A stretch of DNA of 64,000 nucleotides. It comes from Pleurostoma richardsiae. Its lineage: Eukaryota; Ascomycota; Sordariomycetes; Calosphaeriales; Pleurostomataceae. Both the position numbers and the translations under genes were made by a program. Under the pieces are notes generated by a model. That model was not told the origin of the DNA, did no database searches, and saw only the letters and a list, made by a program, of their open reading frames with translations. Positions within the stretch are counted from its first letter, which is position 1. Each line of letters starts with the position of its first letter. The stretch is from NCBI GenBank assembly GCA_030052745.1, contig JANBVO010000008.1:496001-560000 (forward strand). The letters are read 5' to 3'. This document shows positions 45,352-57,114 of this stretch, in pieces.

Positions 45352-46077
45352 AATCTAATTCATATGTGTCAGTGAGAATATACTAAAATTCATGTCATCT
45401 ATGTCAAGCATAACATCGCAGCGTGGGGCACCTACACGTCAGCCATGGTCCGATGGCCCGCAGGCCTACATCACTCATATAGTAGTCTTATTACGCGTGG
45501 TGATTAGATGTTGACTTGTCCCAAGCATCCTGATCGAAGGGATAGATGAAAATTCGCGCACTAACGTCGTCAGAAGCCTCGCATATCAAGAGTCCAGCAG
45601 CATAGCAGTGTACAGACTTGCGGCGGAGGTTGTGATTTGATGGGACTCGAGCGAATCATTACCATACGGTATTTGCGATTTCATCGGTAAAATGTGTTCT
45701 CTCTCGTAAATGGGTCAGTTATGAAAGAAAGGTGTGACAGGGTCGAGTCTGAAGACACGCCGGACTCCATAACTTTGTAGCGGTCTTGAACTCTAAATTG
45801 TATTCGGAGATACCTGCTGGATTGAACCTTGGGATGACCTATGCCAGTCACTGCTCGGTTGGTCACACTTGAGTTTGGTACTGTCATTACAGCGTCATAA
45901 ACAATTCACCTCGGATAGCGTAGACGGACAAGTGAATGTACGGCAGACAGCCCTCCTATGTATTTCCCAATCCGTACAATAACGCAAGCATCTTCCGAAA
46001 TAAATATTTCAACACTACATGGTCCAAGATTTAGTTGAGCACCTGCGACCTCTCCTTCGTCTGTGACCACTATCAAG
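45352..46077. other. Intergenic upstream of the Cys-protease-like gene
   Basis: It should contain the 5' exon of the sugar transporter, but no GYDG-type motif is found. Nothing else seen. Confidence 0.5.
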
Positions 46078-47628
46078 ATGTCGACATCTAACGTTCTCGG
46101 TCTGGCGGTCTCACCCCAAACTCCCCAGCCTTCAGGTTCCTCAAAGAAGCGCAAAATCACGCCGTCTTTCGAACAGTCGGCTTCCAAGCACTCTCTGATA
46201 CTCTCTACACCGAAAAAGTCACTGTCTTCCATTGATCTTGGCGTGGAGATTCCTACCCAGCCATTCTTTGCACCGAAACGTTTGTTTCCTCGTGGCGTCG
46301 CCACTGTCGTGCATCAGTACACCCACTCCCACCCTGCGCCTAGCGAACGAGAAGAAGAAAATGAAGGCTGGCATAACAAACATATCCTCCTGCCTTTCGA
46401 TCTGCGCGACCCGAATGTGGACATCCTGGCAAAGGATGTCACGTCGATACTTCGCAATATCTTTCCTGGGACCTTGAGCATCTCTGAAGGCCGACACCGT
46501 TCGCAAGTATCCTTTGAAGTCTCAGAACTGCCCACCACGCCATGGCCATTGACTATTGGGGGCCTGCCCTTTACCATCGGCGACCAAAATCAAGGCCGCG
46601 CCTTGATTTTTCCCAGGCTGAATTTGGGCAACTTCAGCATCTCGATTTGCCAGCAGGGATATGATGTCAACGGTTCCTGTGACAAAGTCCTCCGGAACCT
46701 GGCAGCCGATGTCAATGCACAGTTCCAGGTGAATCTGCCAGGTATTCCTATCGTCGAGCTCATGTTCACCTCTGCACGTACCCTCTATATCATTGTGGAA
46801 GACCACATCAATATCAACGCGAGGAGGAGGGAGCTGCCGGGGAAAATTGCAGGTTATCCAGTGGGATATCTGAATGACAAGCAACTACACAGGCCTCTAT
46901 GGGCAGATCTCTCCGCCAAACAACAGATCCAACCACAGCCGATCAGGGGTATCGTTGACAACACAGCATATGACATCTTGAGGCCTGGGGTGATGATCAG
47001 CAGCAGACTGCTAAAGGAGCACGCGCATCCGGAGGTATTCTCCAGTACCTCTGGTGTACTTGTCGAGAATCGTGTGGGCGACCGTTTCATGACTGGGGCT
47101 TCTCACGGCATCGGACGATTTGTCTGGCAGGCTGGACAAGCAGAAAAGATCATTGCAGAAGCCGTAGTGGAGATCCCGTTCACTGATATCAGCTTGTTGG
47201 CATTGGGGGAGGATGTTACGTTTGTTAACGAGACATTCGAGAACGCCAATGGTGCTGTTCCAAGCTTCACTCGCCTCGTCACTTCAGAAGACACTTTTGA
47301 GTGGGGGATCTCAAACCTTAACGGCCCATACACGGGCAGTATGGAGAGCTGTACCGTGGCGAAATCTGTCAAGTTTGAGAGGCCATCGCACCCTACGCAG
47401 GACCGCCTGAAGTATGTGGTATATTCCTGGGCGTACACTGGCCAGGAGGAGGGCAACGATGACAAAGTCCGGCCACCCGATGGTACATGCGGCTCAGTTA
47501 TCCGGGATGATGACGGTCTCGTTCTAGGGTTCTATCACTACTATATCGAGAAAGGACCTTGGGCTGGCTTCTCAGCTTCGGTGAGCGCAAGCGAGGTGGT
47601 TGAAGCAGGGTACAGACTGGCGAAGTAG
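46078..47628 (+). CDS. Unknown fungal protein with trypsin-like C-terminal layout
   Basis: Function unknown. The first in-frame ATG is at 46078 (MSTSNVLGLAVS); upstream the frame opens only with GTG. The product is 516 residues and intronless. The N-terminal 60 are disordered with a basic KKRK patch, possibly a nuclear signal. A globular part follows. In the last 200 residues the order His343 (TGASHGI), Asp370 (TDISLLAL) and Cys471 (DGTCGSVI, then DDDGLVLGFYHYY) mirrors a chymotrypsin-fold triad with Cys replacing Ser in the GxSG nucleophile loop. This is pattern inference only; the catalytic Asp and the fold need modelling. No signal peptide is present, so an intracellular role is likely. 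Confidence 0.72.
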   Translation: MSTSNVLGLAVSPQTPQPSGSSKKRKITPSFEQSASKHSLILSTPKKSLSSIDLGVEIPTQPFFAPKRLFPRGVATVVHQYTHSHPAPSEREEENEGWHNKHILLPFDLRDPNVDILAKDVTSILRNIFPGTLSISEGRHRSQVSFEVSELPTTPWPLTIGGLPFTIGDQNQGRALIFPRLNLGNFSISICQQGYDVNGSCDKVLRNLAADVNAQFQVNLPGIPIVELMFTSARTLYIIVEDHININARRRELPGKIAGYPVGYLNDKQLHRPLWADLSAKQQIQPQPIRGIVDNTAYDILRPGVMISSRLLKEHAHPEVFSSTSGVLVENRVGDRFMTGASHGIGRFVWQAGQAEKIIAEAVVEIPFTDISLLALGEDVTFVNETFENANGAVPSFTRLVTSEDTFEWGISNLNGPYTGSMESCTVAKSVKFERPSHPTQDRLKYVVYSWAYTGQEEGNDDKVRPPDGTCGSVIRDDDGLVLGFYHYYIEKGPWAGFSASVSASEVVEAGYRLAK

Positions 47629-48717
47629 CAGAACAGTGATGGCGGGAGGTGAAAGGAGATATACGAAGCTCGATACCGGTACTGGCATCCTTGCAGACAC
47701 AGACCTCGTTCGGACCATTGACTAGGTGGTCGATGGTGTCTTGATTAGCAAATTTCGCTATTCGGGACAGACATATGTCTGTGCGAACTGTTAGTCGGTT
47801 CAGCGAAGTATACATGACAAGTTTGTTGGGGCATTGCTAAAGTGACTGAAGCATTTTAAGCTTGATTCCGGCCCTCCGGCCAAGACCATGCTGTAACCTA
47901 TGGAGCGTTGATTAATAACTAGGTAGTGGCAACAGTCGAATCGTATATTGATAATACGGTCTTTAAAGGGGCGATCATTGATTTTGGGAGAATGCCAGGG
48001 ACGACCTCGGCGGCTTCTTCATGAACCGGCGTTTCTAACCGGTATTACGCTTGACATGGCTGTTGCTTGTAAGGAGACATTTGGGCCGCTCACTCTACTT
48101 TTTTCCATTGATCCAGTACCTTAAGGAGGAGATTCCCGAAAAGTATATCAACAAAAGGTATCCCCAGCATTGGAGGATGGAAGACCACTCAACCGCGTGC
48201 TGCGGGAGACCTTGATGTCTGAGATCTTCACTTGGGAGTACGCAAGCTACTTTGAGGGGAAGAGCTTAGAAGAATTCGATGAACTCGCGGCATCGTTTAA
48301 ACTGGAAAACTGCTGTAGGCGCGACGAGCCGAACCAAATCTTGTGCGCTGACGCAAGAGTTCCAGAAGCATAGCTAGGACGAGCCGGAACCAACGTCGGA
48401 TAAGGCAAACTACTGGTATAATCATATGTACAGACTTCATTAGCCCCTTGCCGAGAGCGCTGAAACAGTTCCTCTGAAGTATGCCTTTTCTTGGTCTCTA
48501 TGTCATGAATAAGGCCTGGCCAAATACATGAACTAGAAGGCTCACCGAATAACCTAAGCCACAGGTTGGGAAATTATTAACTGCTTTACTAGGAGGGTTT
48601 TGATGGTTAACGACACGTAGACTTACTCTTTTCGTAGACAACTATTATGATAACACTCCCTCGCGGGCTTTGAGTGAAAATGAGAAGCCGGACGGCCAAC
48701 AAGCTGCTTCTCTACGT
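47629..48717. other. Intergenic, with a possible gene remnant
   Basis: Mostly empty. On the plus strand about 48060-48375 is coding-like but frame-broken: YFFPLIQYLKEEIPEKYINK in one frame, then EDGRPLNRVLRETLMSEIFTWEY in the next. I do not recognise the family. Confidence 0.4.
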
Positions 48718-50521
48718 TCAGGGAAGCAATTCCCCCGCCCACCCGAAGAGTGTATTGAGGCTCGTTACCACAACTCTTCTATACTTAAGATATACAAACA
48801 AACCACCAGCGAGCATCGGGAAGCCTACAGCTCCAACGAATGCACGTACGAGCATCTTCCCCTGGCGATCGCTCTTCGCAACAACCTCCGAGTACCGTTC
48901 GTTTCCAAAGGATACTCGGGCGTACTTGGTTTGCCACCCGAGACTTGGCAGATAAACACTCAGTGATTCCTCTAGGAACTTCCGCAGCCTGTACGTCGGC
49001 GAAAGCACAGATGAGCGCATCTCGGTGTAGTTTTGAAGGGCAAGATCATTGATGGCGTGGGCATCGGGAATGCGAAATGCGGTGTACTCAGCGAGAGCGG
49101 CGGCGCGATTTCCAGTCAAACCTCCCGGTTCGGAGTGTTTGTCGAGGAAAGAGAAGAGGATGCGGACATCTTCGAGGCCTGCATTCATTCCCTGTCCATA
49201 GAATGGAACCATGGCATGTGCGGCGTCACCCACGATGACAACAGATGAGGAATAGTGGTACGGCGCACATTTAATGTTGATGAGGGGAAGGTGAGGGTTT
49301 GTCTGGAAGGAGGAGATCAGTTCCTTAGGCGGTATGAGCAAGGTGACTCCCGGGAAGTGATGGTCGAAGAACGAGGGCAGATTGGACAGAGCGGCCTCCA
49401 GATGGGCGAACTGAGCCCCTGGCATGAATAATGTGCAAGTGAAAGAGCCGTCCTTGTGAGAAGGTCAGTAAAGGCGAACCCGTGTATCCTTGCAAAGAGT
49501 ATGGAGCGTACCTCGCTGGGGATAGCGATGAACATGAAGTCCTTCCCAGGCCAGATATGTAAATGATAAGGTGATATCTTGAACATGGACATTGGATCTT
49601 CCGGGCGGGTTTCATGCTTGGGCTGGATCTGGAACTCGCACCACAGAGTGTCGATGTAATCCTGGCGGTAGTTCATCCGACAGTATTTCATCATGTGATA
49701 TCTCACAGCGGAATGAGCGCCATCGGCGCCAATCATGAAATCAAAGTCGATTTCGATCTCCTTGGCCCGGCCAGTTGTCTTCTCCTGGCCCTGCACCTCG
49801 AACCAAGCCTTACACCGGTTGAAGTCAGCTCCAGTCAGTTTGTGGTTGAAGAAAATCTCGACGTTTGGCATCTCCTCGAGGATGTCCAGCATCCTTTTGT
49901 TCAGACCCGCCCGGTCGACGGCAAATATGGTCTGAGGTTGTGATTCTCAGTAAGAAAAATGCCATTGCCATAAGAGATGATCGGGCTCACCCTGCCATGG
50001 ACATCATAATCCTGGGGCGCTTCGTACAGTTGACCGTCCGGGCGCCTGCCGTGGATCATACGTCCTCGCATGGGAATAGTGGAAGGGAGAACATGGCTGA
50101 GGAGCTTGTTTGCGCCTGCAGAAACTACTGGTAGTGCATGTTTCATAGCATTTATGCCCCTCTCAGACAGAGCGAGATTGATCGATTTGGTGAAATTAAG
50201 AGGAGTAGTTGTTGGATCCCGCAAGTCTGATTCAAGTTAGTAGCTCGCCTGTGCTCGGCAATCTCGGCGTGGAGCCCCTCATTCCGCCTCGAGACGTTGA
50301 CAAAACACTGGGCTTCAGGAGAATGGAATGGCGGAACTTCAGTGTTGTGAAAAGATGCCGCAAATAGCAGCATATCTAGGTAAAGAGGATGATATGATGT
50401 ACACACCGTTTCGAAACTCGTATATTTCCACGTCGTAACCTCTCTGAGCGGCATAGATAGCTGCGAGAGATCCAACCGGGCCTGCGCCGACCACAACTAC
50501 CTTTCCAGGAGAAGTCATCAT
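48718..50521 (-). CDS. bna4: Kynurenine 3-monooxygenase
   Basis: FAD/NADPH hydroxylase making 3-hydroxykynurenine in tryptophan-to-NAD synthesis, normally on the outer mitochondrial membrane. Four exons in phase: 50521-50407, 50226-49991, 49931-49512 and 49452-48718, giving 501 residues. The FAD dinucleotide motif [14 protein letters not shown] is at the N-terminus, [19 protein letters not shown] follows the first (180-nt) intron, and [13 protein letters not shown] and [25 protein letters not shown] mark the flavin sites. The last 45 residues include a hydrophobic anchor ([15 protein letters not shown]). The third intron ends in a rare AAG acceptor, required to join AIPSE to DGSFTC. Two adjacent ATGs start the frame. 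The gene is divergent from MAP1. Confidence 0.96.
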
Positions 50522-51151
50522 GAGAATCGGGGAGTGTGAAGTGGAGAGTGGGGGAAGAAAATGACAAATTGAAGAGTCAAAGCCACTACCCCCTGTTAAA
50601 AGGCAGGCCGCGGTAGGTTGTGACGGGGTTTCTCTGTCATCGGCCAAGTCAAGGAATCGACTAGAGTTGTGGCTTTGAGGGTATTATATTCACAATAAAA
50701 GAAACATACGTTCACGCCGAGTATGCTTAGGTACGCAGTGCTGTTAGGTGGGGATTTGTGGTGGTTCGGTCGGACCCTCCCGGCTAATCGGAGCGTTGAC
50801 AGGTTCTGACAGGTAGTGGGCAGGTACCTTCAGGTCCTCCAACCCGCACAGCTGTCAACAGCCGCCAGACAAGATCTCCGAGTCATTGCAGGTACCTCAA
50901 GGTACCGACCGACTTTGCCTCCACCAAAAATAATCTTCTTCCGTACCTACTGCCTGCAACTCCGAATCTCGTTACAAGCGTTGTCGAGCGAAAGGCGCAA
51001 GGCTTGGCCGCAAACCACGGTGCCTGCAAGTCTTTGTCTCTCGCGCCAGCAGTGATCACATAAGGCATCCATCCGGCATCGACTGCTCTCGGCAGCCTCA
51101 CATCTCGCAGTCTTCGCAGCATAAAGCAGGCCAGAGGTACCCAGATTCGCC
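50522..51151. other. Divergent intergenic region, BNA4 / MAP1
   Basis: No gene. Several GGTACC/AGGTA elements cluster at about 50820-50910 near the MAP1 side. Confidence 0.55.
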
Positions 51152-52581
51152 ATGGCCGACGAACCTCCTACGAAACGCAAGTGCCTCGGCGCCGACTGCG
51201 ATAACGACGCAAGCTCGCTGCAGTGCCCGACTTGCCTGAAGCTGGGGATCAAGGACAGCTATTTCTGTTCGCAGGAATGCTTCAAGAGGAACTGGGTTTG
51301 CATCACCCTGCCCCGCGCCCGTCAATACCCCGGCGTCGAGTCGAGGCTTCGCGACTAACATGCCTGCCATAGAGCACCCACAAGACTATGCACAAGCAAG
51401 AGACGAGTATATTCCACACAATCTTCCCTCCCAAGGTCGTTTCTAAACCTGATCCAGAGACGGGTTACTACAACCCTTTCCCCACGTTCCCGTTCACTGG
51501 CTCTCTCCGCCCAGTCTATCCTCTCTCAGAGAAGCGAACCATTCCCAAATCCATCCCTCACCCCGATTATGCCGCCGATGGTATTCCAAAGTCCGGACGG
51601 TCGCTCGTCCGATCGAATAGGATCGATCTTCTCGACCTCAAGGCCCAGAATGCCATGCGCAAGGTCTGCCGGTTAGCAAGAGAAGTCCTGGACATTGCGG
51701 CGGCGGCGATCAGGCCGGGCATCACAACCGATGAGATCGACGAGATCGTGCACAAGGCTTGCATAGAACGAAACGTACGTGGACGCAGACGCCCAGCTTC
51801 GGTGCTTGTGCGCAAGTGATCCTGACATGCGATAGTCCTACCCCTCGCCGCTGAATTACAACCACTTCCCCAAGTCGGTATGTACCTCAATCAACGAGGT
51901 CATCTGCCACGGCATCCCCGACAAGCGTGTGCTCCTGGACGGCGACATAGTCAATCTCGACGTGACTCTGTATCACGAAGGCTACCACGGAGATCTGAAC
52001 GAGACATATTACGTGGGGGACAAGGCCAAGTCGGATCCGGACTCTGTGCGGGTGGTTGAGACCGCTAGGGAATGCCTAGACGAGGCCATCAAGCTCGTGA
52101 AGCCGGGCACGCTCTTCAGAGAGTTTGGCAACGTCATCGAGAAGCACGCTAAAGCGAAGGGTTGCAGCGTGATCAGGACCTATGTTGGGCACGGCATCAA
52201 TTCCGTCTTCCATGCGCCCCCGAACATTCCCCACTATGCCAAGAACAAGGCTGTGGGCGAGTGCAAGCCAGGAATGACCTTCACCATAGAGCCTATGATC
52301 GCCCTGGGAAAGTATCGCGACGTTACATGGCCCGACAATTGGACTAGCACGACAATTGACGGCAAGAGGACGGCGCAGTTCGGTAAGTCAGAAACTCTGT
52401 CCCTGTCAACAACATTGGGAGGGAATTGCGGCATCAGACTAATAGACGCCTTGCAGAACAAACATTGCTCGTCACCGAGACTGGTGTTGAGGTCCTAACG
52501 GCTCGGAAACCTGACTCACCAGGTGGCCCTGTCCCAATGCCAACCTCTGAGAATGGAACAAACGGGACGGCACAGGCATAG
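51152..52581 (+). CDS. map1: Methionine aminopeptidase 1 (ribosome-associated, zinc-finger form)
   Basis: Removes the initiator Met from nascent proteins. Four exons: 51152-51295, 51373-51774, 51836-52382 and 52457-52581, in phase, giving 405 residues. The N-terminus holds the C6H2-type zinc finger (CLGADC, CPTC, CSQEC, then HKTMH across intron 1) that docks on ribosomes. The pita-bread domain carries the metal ligands: Asp in [10 protein letters not shown], Asp in YHGDLNETY, His in GHGINSVFH, Glu in FTIEPM and Glu in [11 protein letters not shown], the last created by the final splice. Intron 1 uses a weak GTTTGC donor but has a CTAAC branch site and TAG acceptor. The C-terminal [15 protein letters not shown] is a variable tail. 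Cytosolic. Confidence 0.95.
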
Positions 52582-53369
52582 TAAGACAAGACAGAGGGCT
52601 CATAGAGACGTACCTTGCTCTGGTACATGCTGGGCGAAGATAGCATAGTGACCCCGAATAGAAGAAAGTCTGCGTCTGTCGTGGCTAAAGGCACCCGAGT
52701 CAGCTAGAGACGTGCGGAATAATCAGTACCGAATACGGAATACAGATCTGGGTCGCTCTGATCTATCGTGATGATCATGCCATCGTGAGAAGGGTTCCTC
52801 TGCTGTGGAAGCTAGCGCCACAGTCCAGCCACGCAGCCACAGTACTCCTGCAATGGAACAGCCTAGACTGAAAAAAAAGGCGGGGCTGCAGCACCTGCCA
52901 GGCAGTGGTTGGCGACTGGCGCGGCGAATGAGGGCCTGCCGGCCAGCTCAGAGCAAGCCAGACAGCCTGGAAGGCAGCGAGAGGCTAAGAGCGCAGCCGC
53001 TTTCATCATCTTTTCCTTCTCCGCGCCGCTCGCCCTAGCCTCTCCCACCACCCACAACGCCGGCTTCCTCAAGGACAGATTACTCGTAATCTTTCCCCTC
53101 TGCGCAGCTCCGGGATCCGACTCTGCCTTTTCCTGCCGGCGAATTTCTCCACCGACAGCTTGTGCTCCCTCCTCCTCTCACGTCTTCCTCGTCAGACCGG
53201 TCCTCGTGCCCACAAGCCAGCATCCTCAAGTCGCTCGATTCCGCACCCACTGTGCACGTCTGCACCCACTGGGCCAGCTCGCAAACAAGCGGCCATCGTC
53301 TAAGACCTTGCAGGAACACCTTTGTCCCGTAACACATCTTGTCACAAGTGGCGCATCTATACCGACAAC
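52582..53369. other. Intergenic, MAP1 to cornichon
   Basis: Pyrimidine-rich leader before the cornichon ATG; the open frames here are unsupported. Confidence 0.55.
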
Positions 53370-54043
53370 ATGTCTGGCGAAGCGTGGCTCTACCTGTTTG
53401 CGGTGTTAATAAACGCCGTCAACCTGTTCCTGCAGGTCTTCTTTACTATCATGTATAGCGACTTGGAATGGTATGCGAATCCCCATATTGGATCTTCTGC
53501 ATGGCGCTTCTCTGTCTGCAGCAACTGCTATCTCGAATACGAATCCGCCGATGCTGTCCCATCCGAAATAGCCACGATTAGGTCTTTCGAGGTGCTGACC
53601 CTCTTCTTCTAGTGACTACATCAACCCCATCGATCTTTGCAACCGTCTGAACACCTATATCATTCCCGAGGCTGCGGTACATGGATTTCTGACGTTCCTC
53701 TTCCTTATCAATGGATACTGGCTAGCGCTCATTCTCAACTTGCCTCTTCTGGGGTGGAATATCAAGAAGTACGTGGCCTTGGTGCTAACTAGTGCCGGAC
53801 CTTCTTGCTGACTTACCGTAGGATCCTCGACAACACCCACCTGCTGGACGCGACCGAAATCTTCCGGAAGCTCAATGTCCACAAGAAGGTATTAAGCACA
53901 GCATTTCGACGGATTGCAAGGCAGGGCAGTTGCGCTAATGACCTTACTAGGAATCCTTCACCAAGCTTGGCTTCCACCTAATCATGTTCTTCTTCTATCT
54001 ATACAGCATGATCGTTGCCTTGATCAAGGATGAGACGAACTAG
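53370..54043 (+). CDS. erv14: Cornichon family ER cargo receptor (Erv14-like)
   Basis: COPII cargo receptor that exports membrane proteins from the ER. Four exons (53370-53470, 53613-53768, 53822-53888, 53951-54043) join in phase to 138 residues, the family's exact size. The order of segments is typical: first span [28 protein letters not shown], the conserved [14 protein letters not shown] loop formed across intron 1, second and third hydrophobic spans around [25 protein letters not shown], the [26 protein letters not shown] helix, and the final span [13 protein letters not shown]. The first intron is 142 nt; the others are 53-62 nt. There is no cleaved signal, as expected. Confidence 0.96.
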
Positions 54044-54737
54044 GTACTTTGTCAGCAAGATCGCGACGTCACGCGGATCGCACAGAGGACTCTCGGTACA
54101 TACAAACACACTTCGACAAGGCTATATTGTGCGAACTTGCTAGAACTTTGGGCGGCTGCACTATAGTTCTTTGATTGGAACTCGAATGGACGTCTAGACT
54201 AGGGCTAGCTAGACGGATGTTTTGCTGTTGGCGATATGGCCTCTGTCCTGGATGGGACGGGCTTCTCTTGGGCAAGAGTGGCTGGGAGCCCACGCGGAAT
54301 ATCAGGATTGCTTTTTATACATGCGAAGGACACGGCCAGCGTAGCGGTTGACTGGTACAGGGGAGCAGTATGGTTGTTGTGGAGTCAGCCACGCGGCTAC
54401 AGCTAGTTCTACTAGATTTCACTTGGTGGTTATGTTGCGGTTCAGAACATTTCGCTCTGATAATGATCAATCATACAATTATTAAAAGCCTCTCTATCAT
54501 GTGCTCTCGGCTTAGGCCTACAATAGAGACTCATCAGGAGCACTCTCGTTGCTCCAATGACCTCGCTTTGTTAGTGTCACGTGACCCGAGCTGCCAGTGA
54601 ACTACTGGAGCGCATCTTGATGTTGGTAGTAAGCTTTGTTAGCGCGTACCTACCTACCTACCTACGCTCGGCGGAGAGAAGAGTCCTCGGGCGAACAGAA
54701 TCACGTTGAGCGACCACAGCCAGATACCGCACCCAAG
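54044..54737. other. Intergenic, cornichon to PRP17
   Basis: PRP17 promoter with a TACC repeat at 54648-54666; no gene. Confidence 0.6.
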
Positions 54738-56351
54738 ATGGCCGACTTTGGCGAATATCCGCCAAATATGGCGCCGCAAGATGCGCTCATTGTGCGGCAA
54801 GAAGCGCTGCCAGAGCACGCCGTCGTCAAGTATACCGCTGAAGACCTCGCAAGGCCTAGGCTCGGCCCTGCGAACCCTTTCCGCGACGAGTCGGCCCAAA
54901 CAGCCGGCAACAAGCGCAAGAACGTCCTCACTGGCTACGCCCAGGAGACCTTCATCAGTGAGCACACTTTCAGGTCCAAGCACCGCGCAGTAGAGCGTGG
55001 CGACGGCCCTGAGCGTGAGTTCAAGACCGGGGAGCAGATCAAGGCCGAAGCGGCGGCGATACGGTCGAAGCGGGAGGGCAAGGGAAACGCGACAATTGCG
55101 GACGGTGATGGCTCCTACGTGGGCCCCTGGGCGAAGTATAAACGCGCGGAGTATGAGGAGGTGGAAGTTGATGAGGACCACCAGCTGGCTAGCGATGAGG
55201 AGTACGAGGTCGTCGAGGAGGCGGACGAAGGCGACGTCGTCGAGAGCGGAACGGTTCTCAGCGCACCAGCACAGGCGATCGCTAGACGGAAAGAGGTCGA
55301 GGAGATGGGAGACGAGACTACGACGTTCCACGCCGAGAGCGAATACGACTATTTGGGGAGGTCGAGAATCATGCATGTGCCCCAGGACCTGGACATCGAT
55401 CTGCGGAAGCCGGTGGGCGAGATCACGAACTATATCCCAAAGAAGCTGGTGCATACATGGAGGGGCCATACGAAGGCTGTTACGGCGCTGCAGCTGTTCC
55501 CAAAGTCCGGTCATGTCATGCTCTCGGGCAGCGCGGACTGCACGGTGAAGATATGGGATGTATATCACGAGAGAGAGTTGCTGCGGACATATTCTGGACA
55601 CAGCAAGGCGATATCAGATCTTTCCTTCAACCTCGGCGCCACGCAGTTCCTGTCGGGCTCGTATGACCGCATGATGAAACTATGGGATACCGAGACCGGG
55701 AAGTGCGTCGCTAAATTCACGACTGGCAAGACACCGCACTGTCTCAAGTTCAATCCCGACCCCCAACACAGCCATGAGTTCCTTGCGGGCATGTCGGACA
55801 AGAAGATTGTCCAGTTCGATGTTCGCGCCGGCAATGACCCAGTGCAGGAGTACGATCATCATCTAGCGGCTATCAACACCATTACATTCTGCGACCAGAA
55901 CAGGCGCTTCATCACGACGAGTGACGACAAGTCGCTAAGGGCATGGGACTACAATATCCCCGTGCCCATCGTCTACAGGGCGGAGATCGACATGTACCCC
56001 ATGACCCGCGCAGCCAGCCATCCGAGCGGCAAGTATGTCGCGTACCAGTCGTCGGACAACCAGATTGTCGTCTACAACAGCACCGACAAGTTCCGCCAAA
56101 ACAAGAAGAAGAGCTACCGCGGGCACAACAACGCCGGCCTAGCCATCGGCGTCGACATCTCCCCCGACGGGCAGTTCCTAGCTAGCGGCGATAGCGGCGG
56201 TTATGTCTGCTTCTGGGACTGGAAGACTTGCAAGATGTACCACAAGATCCAGGCGAGCGATCAGGCGGTTACCTGCGTGCTGTGGCATCCCCAGGAGACG
56301 TCGAAGGTCGTCTCGGCTGGCATGCAGGGCGACATCAAGTTCTGGGATTAA
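54738..56351 (+). CDS. prp17: Pre-mRNA splicing factor PRP17/CDC40
   Basis: Spliceosomal WD40 protein acting at the second catalytic step and linked to cell-cycle progression. The ATG at 54738 (MADFGEYPPNMAP) is preferred; the frame upstream lacks homology. The intronless product is 537 residues. The N-terminal half carries the family's QETFISEHTFRSKHRAVE block, a basic-acidic segment, and RIMHVPQDLDIDL ahead of the propeller. The C-terminal half is a seven-bladed propeller starting LVHTWRGHTKAVTALQLFPKSGHVMLSGSADCTVKIWD, with repeated GH...WD units through to VVSAGMQGDIKFWD. Nuclear. Identity is secure; antisense frames are composition shadows. Confidence 0.95.
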   Translation: MADFGEYPPNMAPQDALIVRQEALPEHAVVKYTAEDLARPRLGPANPFRDESAQTAGNKRKNVLTGYAQETFISEHTFRSKHRAVERGDGPEREFKTGEQIKAEAAAIRSKREGKGNATIADGDGSYVGPWAKYKRAEYEEVEVDEDHQLASDEEYEVVEEADEGDVVESGTVLSAPAQAIARRKEVEEMGDETTTFHAESEYDYLGRSRIMHVPQDLDIDLRKPVGEITNYIPKKLVHTWRGHTKAVTALQLFPKSGHVMLSGSADCTVKIWDVYHERELLRTYSGHSKAISDLSFNLGATQFLSGSYDRMMKLWDTETGKCVAKFTTGKTPHCLKFNPDPQHSHEFLAGMSDKKIVQFDVRAGNDPVQEYDHHLAAINTITFCDQNRRFITTSDDKSLRAWDYNIPVPIVYRAEIDMYPMTRAASHPSGKYVAYQSSDNQIVVYNSTDKFRQNKKKSYRGHNNAGLAIGVDISPDGQFLASGDSGGYVCFWDWKTCKMYHKIQASDQAVTCVLWHPQETSKVVSAGMQGDIKFWD

Positions 56352-57114
56352 CAGAGGACTTGGATGCCGCAAAATGGACAAGGCGTTTATGTCGAGACTG
56401 GTTGCAGGGATTTAGACAGCATGGCCTGGCGTTCTAATTGCGGATTTGATTGAAGATATCAGAGGCACCGGGCGTGTAGACCGACTATTCAGGAGTCCCA
56501 AAAAATGGAAGGTTTATTCATCATCGTGACCAAGCTTGAGTTGAGCCATGCCATCCAGATGTGTTGTTTCTCTTTTGCTATTGTATGCTGTGCACATCAC
56601 CGGCAGGCTTAGGGAGTCATGCGAACTGCCCACTAAGCTGGGATTCTCTCTCTATTAATTAACAGCGCCGTCGCTGGCAGCAGCCTGCGCATCACAGTCA
56701 AAGGCTGACTTTTATGGCATACAGAAGATCACGGAGGTGCTCTGTGCGGAGTGACACGCCAGAGAGATGGGAATGACGATATAGATGTGGAGGCGCTCGC
56801 CATACTACACTATGCACATTGTACGCATAGTTATTTGCCGTGGTGGATCTGTCTTACCCTTGCCGGCCGTATCGCAACGTGAAGAGAGAGACCTTCTGGT
56901 TCGGGAATAGGCGAGGGGGAGGAGCATAGGTAGCGAAGATCTGGGCGATAGCTCCAAGCTCCAAGCTCCATTACTTATCAAAGTGCGGCAACTTTCCTGC
57001 CTTAAGCTTGCCGCCATCCATCTCTGCTCTCTTCCTCGCAAAAGTCTCTTCACTCGTCCGCTTCTCATCATCTGGGTGACAGACCCATTGAAACCTGTGC
57101 ACGCAGGAGGTGAG
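56352..57114. other. Intergenic, PRP17 to amidohydrolase
   Basis: No gene. The frame entering the next gene opens earlier (56983) but has no coding signal before 57115. Confidence 0.55.

Noticed and set aside
54654-55601. 315-codon frame antisense to PRP17
   Set aside because: Shadow of a securely identified WD40 gene.
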